Shown here: piece by piece, positions 14,745-19,579 of the stretch
How positions within the stretch are numbered: the first letter of the stretch is position 1
Layout of the letters: the number at the start of each line of letters is the position of its first letter
Source: Flemingiibacterium sp045649205
GTDB taxonomy: Bacteria > Bacillota > Clostridia > Oscillospirales > CAG-272
Assembly: GCA_045649205.1 (NCBI GenBank)
Contig: JAZRPJ010000112.1
Location: 1 to 19,579 of the forward strand
Reading direction: 5' to 3'
DNA length: 19,579 bases
The notes under the pieces: model-generated
The model's input: only the letters and a program-made list of their open reading frames with translations
The model's database searches: none
What the model was told of the DNA's origin: nothing
Position numbers and translations under genes: made by a program

Positions 14745-16562
14745 TTAATCTTCGTCGCCGAGCTTAAGGACAGCCATAAATGCTTCGGGAGAAACTTCTA
14801 CCGAGCCGAGCTGGCGCATCTTCTTTTTGCCCTCTTTCTGCTTTTCAAGCAACTTTTTCTTTCTTGTTATGTCGCCGCCGTAGCATTTGGCAAGGACGTC
14901 CTTACGCATGGCTTTAACCGTTTCACGGGCGATGACCTTGCCTCCGATAGCTGCTTGAATGGGTACCTCAAAGAGCTGACGGGGGATGTTATCTTTAAGC
15001 TTTTCGCAGATCTTTCTCGCTCTGCCATATGCCTTTTCTTCGTGTACAATAAATGACAGGGCATCCACGATATCGCCGTTCAGGAGAATATCAAGTTTAA
15101 CCAGCTTTGAAGGAACATATTCGGAAAGTTCGTAATCGAGGGATGCGTAGCCCTTTGAACGGGATTTCAGCGCATCAAAAAAGTCGTATATGATTTCGTT
15201 AAGAGGAAGGTTGTAGTGAAGCTCGGCACGATCTGTGTCGATGTAGGTCATATTTATGAACACACCGCGGCGATCCTGACAAAGCTCCATAAGTCCGCCT
15301 ACATATTCGGGAGGGGTAATTATGCTTGCCTTTACCATGGGCTCGTATGCAACGTCGATCTCATCGGGATTCGGGTAGTTTGAGGGGTTGTCAATACGTT
15401 TCTGCTCGCCGTTTTTGAGGTCGATATTATAAATAACGCTGGGGGCGGTGGTGATAAGGTCAAGGTTGAACTCACGTTCAAGCCGCTCCTCGATAATTTC
15501 CATGTGAAGAAGACCGAGAAATCCGCAGCGGAAGCCGAAACCGAGAGCCGCCGAGGTTTCAGCTTCAAAGGTAAGTGCAGCATCGTTGAGCTGCAGCTTT
15601 TCAAGGGCATCCTTAAGGTCGCCGTAACGCGCGCCGTCTGCCGGGTAAATGCCGGCGTAAACCATAGGGCGTACTTCCTTAAAACCGGGCAGGGGCTCTT
15701 CTGCGGGATTATTTGCAAGGGTGACAGTATCACCCACTCTGGTGTCGCTGACAGATTTGATGGAGGCTGTAATGTATCCGACATCACCGGCAGAGAGATA
15801 TTCACCGGATTTAAGTCCGAAAGCATCGAGATATCCAACATCTACCACATCAAATTCCGCGCCGGTACTCATAAGGCGGATTCTGTCGCCGGCACGAATC
15901 GTACCTTCCGCAACGCGGATATTGACAACAACGCCGAGATAACTGTCGTAATATGAGTCAAAGATAAGACAGCGAAGAGGTGCATTTTCATCCCCCTCGG
16001 GAGCGGGAATGTCGGAGATGATCTTGTCAAGTACCTGGTCGATATTAAGACCGACCTTGGCGGAAACTGCAGGACAGTCTTCGGCGGGAATACCGATAAT
16101 GTCCTCGATTTCGGCACGCACCTTCTCCACATTGGCGGAAGGCAGGTCGATTTTATTTATGACCGGAACTATTTCCAGATTGTTGTCAATAGCAAGATAG
16201 GCATTGGCAAGAGTTTGCGCTTCAACGCCCTGGGTAGAGTCTACGATAAGCAGTGCACCCTCGCAGGCGTTAAGTGAACGTGAAACCTCGTAGTTGAAGT
16301 CCACGTGACCGGGGGTGACGATAAGGTTAAGGGCGTAAATCTCACCGTCGGGTGCATGGTAATCGAGCTTTACAGCTCTTGCCTTAATGGTGATTCCGCG
16401 CTCACGTTCCAGGTCCATGTTATCGAGAAGTTGGGCTTCCATATCGCGGGAGGCGACTGTTCTTGTATATTCGAGAATGCGGTCAGCAAGGGTGGATTTG
16501 CCGTGGTCGATATGCGCTATTATGGAAAAATTACGTATTTTTTTCTGTCTGTCTGTTGGCAT
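14745..16562 (-). CDS. lepA: Elongation factor 4 (LepA) GTPase
   Basis: This is a 605-residue translational GTPase that acts on stalled or stressed ribosomes, full length compared with about 600 in the family. The G domain has G1 AHIDHGKST (16-24), G2 RGIT (55-58) and G4 NKID (136-139). Domain II, domain III and the LepA-specific C-terminal domain are complete, ending with KCYGGDITRKKKLLEKQKEGKKKMRQ and a GSVEVSPEAFMAVLK tail. The G3 motif reads VTPGH at residues 82-86 instead of DTPGH: codon 82 (16317-16319) is GTC for Val instead of GAC for Asp. AAAGGA precedes the ATG. It is the second gene of the five-gene operon, 24 bases behind the M23 gene, and hemW follows. Apart from G3 everything is canonical, so the identification is secure. 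Confidence 0.97.
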   Translation of the reverse strand: MPTDRQKKIRNFSIIAHIDHGKSTLADRILEYTRTVASRDMEAQLLDNMDLERERGITIKARAVKLDYHAPDGEIYALNLIVTPGHVDFNYEVSRSLNACEGALLIVDSTQGVEAQTLANAYLAIDNNLEIVPVINKIDLPSANVEKVRAEIEDIIGIPAEDCPAVSAKVGLNIDQVLDKIISDIPAPEGDENAPLRCLIFDSYYDSYLGVVVNIRVAEGTIRAGDRIRLMSTGAEFDVVDVGYLDAFGLKSGEYLSAGDVGYITASIKSVSDTRVGDTVTLANNPAEEPLPGFKEVRPMVYAGIYPADGARYGDLKDALEKLQLNDAALTFEAETSAALGFGFRCGFLGLLHMEIIEERLEREFNLDLITTAPSVIYNIDLKNGEQKRIDNPSNYPNPDEIDVAYEPMVKASIITPPEYVGGLMELCQDRRGVFINMTYIDTDRAELHYNLPLNEIIYDFFDALKSRSKGYASLDYELSEYVPSKLVKLDILLNGDIVDALSFIVHEEKAYGRARKICEKLKDNIPRQLFEVPIQAAIGGKVIARETVKAMRKDVLAKCYGGDITRKKKLLEKQKEGKKKMRQLGSVEVSPEAFMAVLKLGDED

Positions 16563-16586
16563 ATAATAGTCCTTTCGGTGGAAGAT

Positions 16587-17753
16587 TTATCTTTTCAAAT
16601 AATCGAGAGGGTTGACAGCGTTACCTTCAAGGTAAATGTTTATGTTAAGGTGTGCGCCCGTTGTATAACCCGATGTTCCGACGTTTGCGATGACCTGACC
16701 TTTTGTCACCTTATCCCCCACTTTTACATGATATTTTGAAAGGTGGGAGTAGAAGGAGGCAAGACCGCCGCCGTGGTTTACGGTTATGTAATATCCGTCG
16801 GCGTAGTTGTAGGAGCACTCAATCACTGTACCGCCATTTATAGCCATGATCTCTGTGCCGTAGGGTGCAGGAATGTCAATCCCCTTGTGGAACTGCTGTG
16901 CTCCGGTTACGGGGTGGATACGCCATCCGAATCCGCTTGATACCTTTGTATATTTCCCGGGGAGCGGCCATGAAAATTCGCCGCCCACATAGCTGTCGTT
17001 GGTGGTGTGCTTAAGTCCGGCAAGAAGTTCCTGGCGTTTGGCTTCGCACTGTGCTTCGATTTTTTCTACATTTGCAAGATCAGCCTCGGCGGAGGATAGT
17101 TTATTGCTGGCAGATGCCACCAATTTATTGGCGTTTGCAAGGTCTGTCTGCAATGTTGCGGAAAGATTTTCGAGGTCCGCCATTTGCTTGCTTAAGGAAT
17201 CTTTGGTGGCTTTAAGCTCATCGCGCATGGTCTGAAGCTCTTTCAGCCCGTTATTGTAGGAATCAAGCAGAGTCTTGTCATAATCCAGCATACATGTGAA
17301 TCTGTCCAGCTCCACAAGAAGCCGTTCAAGACCGTCAGCCTCAAGGAATATGGAGAGAATATCAAGTCCGCCATCCTCGTGCTTTGCCCTGATTCGCTGA
17401 CGGACGATCTCGTAATGTTCATTAAGCTGTGCTTCGGCATGGGCAATCTGATTATTCTTTTCTTCGATTTGCAGATTGTAGCCGGATATCAGCTGATTTA
17501 TGGCGTCAATTTCAAGATTGAGAGCATAAATTTTGCCGTCAATTGCTTTTTTTCGCGCCAGTGCATCTGCATAGCCGGATTCCGCATTTGCCACAGCCTT
17601 CTCGGCGTTCTGGCGTTGGGAGGTTGCGGCGGCAAGCATATCCTCAAGTGCTTCGAGAGTAGTTACTCCGCTGCTTGATGCTGCAATATTACCGCCAATA
17701 CACACGACAGCTGCTATAAGCAGTGCCGTGAGAATCATTATGCGTTTAAACAA
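16587..17753 (-). CDS. Exported coiled-coil M23 (LytM-like) peptidase-family protein, EnvC-like
   Basis: This protein has 388 residues from the chosen start. A TTG at 17753 follows AAGGTGA by 5 bases. The GTG at 17762 would add three residues but overlaps that site. The N-terminus FKRIMILTALLIAAVVCIGG is a signal peptide or membrane anchor. A long coiled coil covers roughly residues 30-245, in two stretches as in EnvC and PcsB-type hydrolase activators. The M23 domain spans 285-388. HKGIDI gives the zinc ligands His289 and Asp293, YSHL gives His337, and GAHLN gives His368, but the final zinc ligand, normally His (HLH), is Asn370 (codon AAC). It probably acts at the cell envelope in cell separation or spore wall remodelling, either directly or as an activator. 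It is the first gene of the lepA operon. Confidence 0.88.
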   Translation of the reverse strand: MFKRIMILTALLIAAVVCIGGNIAASSSGVTTLEALEDMLAAATSQRQNAEKAVANAESGYADALARKKAIDGKIYALNLEIDAINQLISGYNLQIEEKNNQIAHAEAQLNEHYEIVRQRIRAKHEDGGLDILSIFLEADGLERLLVELDRFTCMLDYDKTLLDSYNNGLKELQTMRDELKATKDSLSKQMADLENLSATLQTDLANANKLVASASNKLSSAEADLANVEKIEAQCEAKRQELLAGLKHTTNDSYVGGEFSWPLPGKYTKVSSGFGWRIHPVTGAQQFHKGIDIPAPYGTEIMAINGGTVIECSYNYADGYYITVNHGGGLASFYSHLSKYHVKVGDKVTKGQVIANVGTSGYTTGAHLNINIYLEGNAVNPLDYLKR

Positions 17754-17758
17754 AAAAT

Positions 17759-17765
17759 TCACCTT
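17759..17765 (-). promoter_or_regulatory. Ribosome binding site deciding a UUG start for the M23 gene
   Basis: AAGGTGA on the minus strand is followed after 5 bases by TTG (17753-17751). The GTG at 17762 lies within the site. The arrangement is the same as at spoIIID. Confidence 0.6.
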
Positions 17766-17797
17766 TTTCTGTTGGTAAAATATATTAACTCCATTAT

Positions 17798-17826
17798 ATT
17801 ATATAGCATTTTTCTTATTTTGTCAA
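17798..17826 (-). promoter_or_regulatory. Perfect consensus sigma-A promoter of the M23-lepA-hemW-pepV-M29 operon
   Basis: On the minus strand TTGACA (17826-17821) and TATAAT (17803-17798) are both exact, with a 17-base spacer. The leader to the TTG start is about 40 bases. This is the only strong promoter visible for five same-strand genes whose gaps are 18-52 bases. Confidence 0.9.
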
Positions 17827-17844
17827 GATTTTTACGATTTATAG

Positions 17845-17885
17845 CAGAAAAAGGCTGCGGCAGGATCTGCCGCAGCCTTTTTAAG
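17845..17885 (-). terminator. Strong terminator of the beta-galactosidase gene
   Basis: A perfect 16-bp stem (AAAAAGGCTGCGGCAG, 17848-17863, with 17867-17882) has a 3-base loop. Read on the minus strand, it ends in TTTTT directly after the GC-rich stem. It lies 13 bases beyond the stop codon and insulates the M23 operon promoter from upstream transcription. Confidence 0.95.
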
Positions 17886-17897
17886 ACTACCGGAGCA

Positions 17898-19579
17898 TCA
17901 AGGCTCGATTACAAAACTGAAGCCTCTGATTTCTTTTTCACAAAGACGGTATTTTTCGGGAAGCACCGGTCCGCAGGAATTTGAGCCAACACCGGAATTT
18001 TTGTAGTCGATTCGGATGATCGTCGAATCAGCCCGCACTAACTCGTCAATATGCTTGGCTTTATGTATAGCATGAGCGGAGTAGTGGGAAACATTGAAAT
18101 CAAATCTGTCATCGGTGGTGAATTTCAGACCGTTCTTCATCTGAAGCAGCTTTGTATCCATATGGTTTCCGTGCTCCTGAGGGAGGGAATAGTTTACAAA
18201 TTCACGGTCCGCTGTGCTGTCAAAGAAGCCGATTTTGGTGTGATTCTTCATATCCTGATAATTTTCAAGCTCACCTCTACCAAAGTAAGTAAAGCTATCA
18301 TTATCATAAGCGGTCTTAAACTCAAATCCAAGACGGGGAAGCCATGTGCAGTCCTTGCGGATATCGGAGTTAAGGGCGATTTTAACTTTGCCGTCGGCGA
18401 AAAACTCATAGCTCATTTCATATTTTAAGAAAGGCACACGGGCTATAGCGGAAAGAGAGCCCACCGTAGTGATAACATTACCCTCACATTTGCAGGAGTA
18501 GCATTTGTCGAATAACATATCGAAGCCCTCGGCGTTCCAGTCGTCAGAAGCTACATACCAATATTTATCCGCCTTTCTCTCGTTGTCGATGGAAGCGCGC
18601 ATGACGGTGAGTCGAACTCTGTCTGAAAGAAGCTCCTTGTCACCTTTCTTGATGCTTGTAATTGTGCCGAAAAGCTTTGAGAAGGTGTAGACAAATCCGT
18701 CACCCTCCACTGTGAAAGCATTTTCGTTTTCGGTTATTTTTGCAGGCTTGCCCGCAAGCATTTCGGGAATGCACTTCGCATCCATTACGAGCTGTACTGA
18801 TGCGGCTTCGTAGCCGGTTTTGTCGTAAAGGTAGCAGTTTACAAAGGCGCCCAGCTTGCAGCTTTCTGCTGTCTTTACTTCGATGACGGCACACTTCTTT
18901 GGCTCTAAATCCAGCGCCAGCGACTTTGTTTCGATTATTTCGCCGTCGACCACACAGTCGTATTTGAAGGTGTATTCATTAAGATTGGTGAAGTCGTAGA
19001 GATTCTTTACCGTTAATTTGTTCCCGTCAAGTGCGCAGGAAATGTACTGGTATGCCGCCTTTACGGAGAAAGTACCGGCTTTAGGCTCTCTCTTGTGGGA
19101 AACAAGTCCGTCCATACAGAAATTCTTGCAGTTATATGGCTCACCGGGGAAATCACCGCCGTATTTCGGCACGCCGTCCACAACGATAGCGTGGTCAGCC
19201 CATTCCCAAACGCATCCGCCGATCAGCTTCGGATACTTGTAGAACAGCTCCATGTAGTCTGCCGCGCCACCGGGACCGTTGCCCATGGCGTGGAGATATT
19301 CGCAGAGGAAATAGGGCAAATGCTTTGTTTCATCCATGGCATATTTTTCAATTACGGTAAGATCTGTATACATTCTCGAATGTATATCAACAGCAGTATA
19401 AAATTCGGGATGGTCGGGATGCATATCGAACGCAAGGGAAGCATCTCCGTCGTGAATCAGACGCTTTGGGTCATTTTCGCGAAGGAATTTGAGCATTTCT
19501 ACATAATTCTTACAGAAGCCGCTTTCATTGCCCTTTGACCATGCGAAAATGCAGGCGTGGTTTTTGTCGCGGTGATAGG
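17898..19579 (-). CDS. lacZ: GH2 beta-galactosidase, C-terminal part (5' end outside window)
   Basis: This is a glycoside hydrolase family 2 enzyme that probably cleaves terminal beta-galactosides such as lactose. About 559 residues are in the window, and the frame is open to the right edge, so the ATG at 19496 is internal. Both catalytic glutamates are visible: the acid/base in WSKGNESGFC (Glu codon 19524-19526) and the nucleophile in FLCEYLHAMGNGPGG, 75 residues later. The E. coli LacZ spacing is 76. The barrel continues with GGCVWEWADH, as in LacZ, followed by a beta domain and the C-terminal beta-galactosidase small-chain domain, ending SFVIEP. No signal peptide can be judged because the start is missing. 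It is terminated separately from the downstream operon. The glycosidic linkage preferred is not settled by sequence alone. Confidence 0.93.
   Translation of the reverse strand, partial: YHRDKNHACIFAWSKGNESGFCKNYVEMLKFLRENDPKRLIHDGDASLAFDMHPDHPEFYTAVDIHSRMYTDLTVIEKYAMDETKHLPYFLCEYLHAMGNGPGGAADYMELFYKYPKLIGGCVWEWADHAIVVDGVPKYGGDFPGEPYNCKNFCMDGLVSHKREPKAGTFSVKAAYQYISCALDGNKLTVKNLYDFTNLNEYTFKYDCVVDGEIIETKSLALDLEPKKCAVIEVKTAESCKLGAFVNCYLYDKTGYEAASVQLVMDAKCIPEMLAGKPAKITENENAFTVEGDGFVYTFSKLFGTITSIKKGDKELLSDRVRLTVMRASIDNERKADKYWYVASDDWNAEGFDMLFDKCYSCKCEGNVITTVGSLSAIARVPFLKYEMSYEFFADGKVKIALNSDIRKDCTWLPRLGFEFKTAYDNDSFTYFGRGELENYQDMKNHTKIGFFDSTADREFVNYSLPQEHGNHMDTKLLQMKNGLKFTTDDRFDFNVSHYSAHAIHKAKHIDELVRADSTIIRIDYKNSGVGSNSCGPVLPEKYRLCEKEIRGFSFVIEP

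Noticed and set aside
17845..17885. An attachment site or recombination site at the perfect 16-bp palindrome
   Set aside because: Its GC-rich stem, small loop, T tract and position just past the beta-galactosidase stop codon fit a simple terminator.

Overview
The window looks like chromosomal DNA of an anaerobic, spore-forming, Gram-positive bacterium of the Clostridia, possibly Oscillospiraceae-like. The evidence is a clear SpoIIID sporulation regulator, an S-layer-homology (SLH) surface protein, a lepA-hemW gene pair of the Firmicutes kind, AGGAGG-type ribosome binding sites, consensus sigma-A promoters, and a palindromic intergenic element of a kind I associate with gut clostridial genomes. 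Taxonomy is inferred from gene content only. No phage, IS transposase, CRISPR, rRNA or tRNA was found. Most genes are ordinary housekeeping genes. I see no complete defence or mobile system.

Layout, left to right. (1) 1-611 (+): the 3' end of a type I glutamine synthetase gene. (2) 712-3522 (-): a secreted phosphodiester-glycosidase (NAGPA) protein with C-terminal SLH repeats, convergent with glnA. (3) 3738-4007 (+): spoIIID with a UUG start and its own terminator. (4) 4151-5983 (+): recQ with its own promoter. (5) 6177-9555 (+): a small flavodoxin-like protein, then a PIG-L deacetylase, a NagB-like isomerase/deaminase and a PfkB sugar kinase, ending at a strong terminator. A MITE-like inverted-repeat element of about 150 bp lies between the deacetylase and the NagB-like gene. 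(6) 9721-10812 (+): a lipoprotein with a trigger-factor-like peptidyl-prolyl isomerase domain, behind a perfect TTGACA-17-TATAAT promoter. (7) 17753-10891 (-): an apparent five-gene operon of M23 peptidase-like protein, lepA, hemW, pepV and M29 aminopeptidase. It also has a perfect consensus promoter and ends at a bidirectional terminator shared with region 6. (8) 17898-19579 (-): the C-terminal two thirds or so of a GH2 beta-galactosidase, truncated by the window edge.

How the genes may work together. The deacetylase, NagB-like enzyme and PfkB kinase are the chemistries expected for breaking down an N-acetylated amino sugar: deacetylate, phosphorylate, then isomerise/deaminate. The NagB-like protein has an altered active-site loop, so its substrate is probably not plain glucosamine-6-phosphate. 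The minus-strand operon joins translation (LepA), a haem-related radical SAM protein (HemW), two peptidases and an envelope M23 protein, which suggests constitutive growth-linked expression.

The points most worth a second look are residue-level. LepA has Val instead of Asp in its G3 (DTPGH) motif. The M23 domain has Asn instead of the last zinc-ligand His. The NagB-like protein has lost the catalytic-loop Asp. The glutamine synthetase has Phe in place of the Tyr that is adenylylated in enterobacteria. Each was read directly from the codons.
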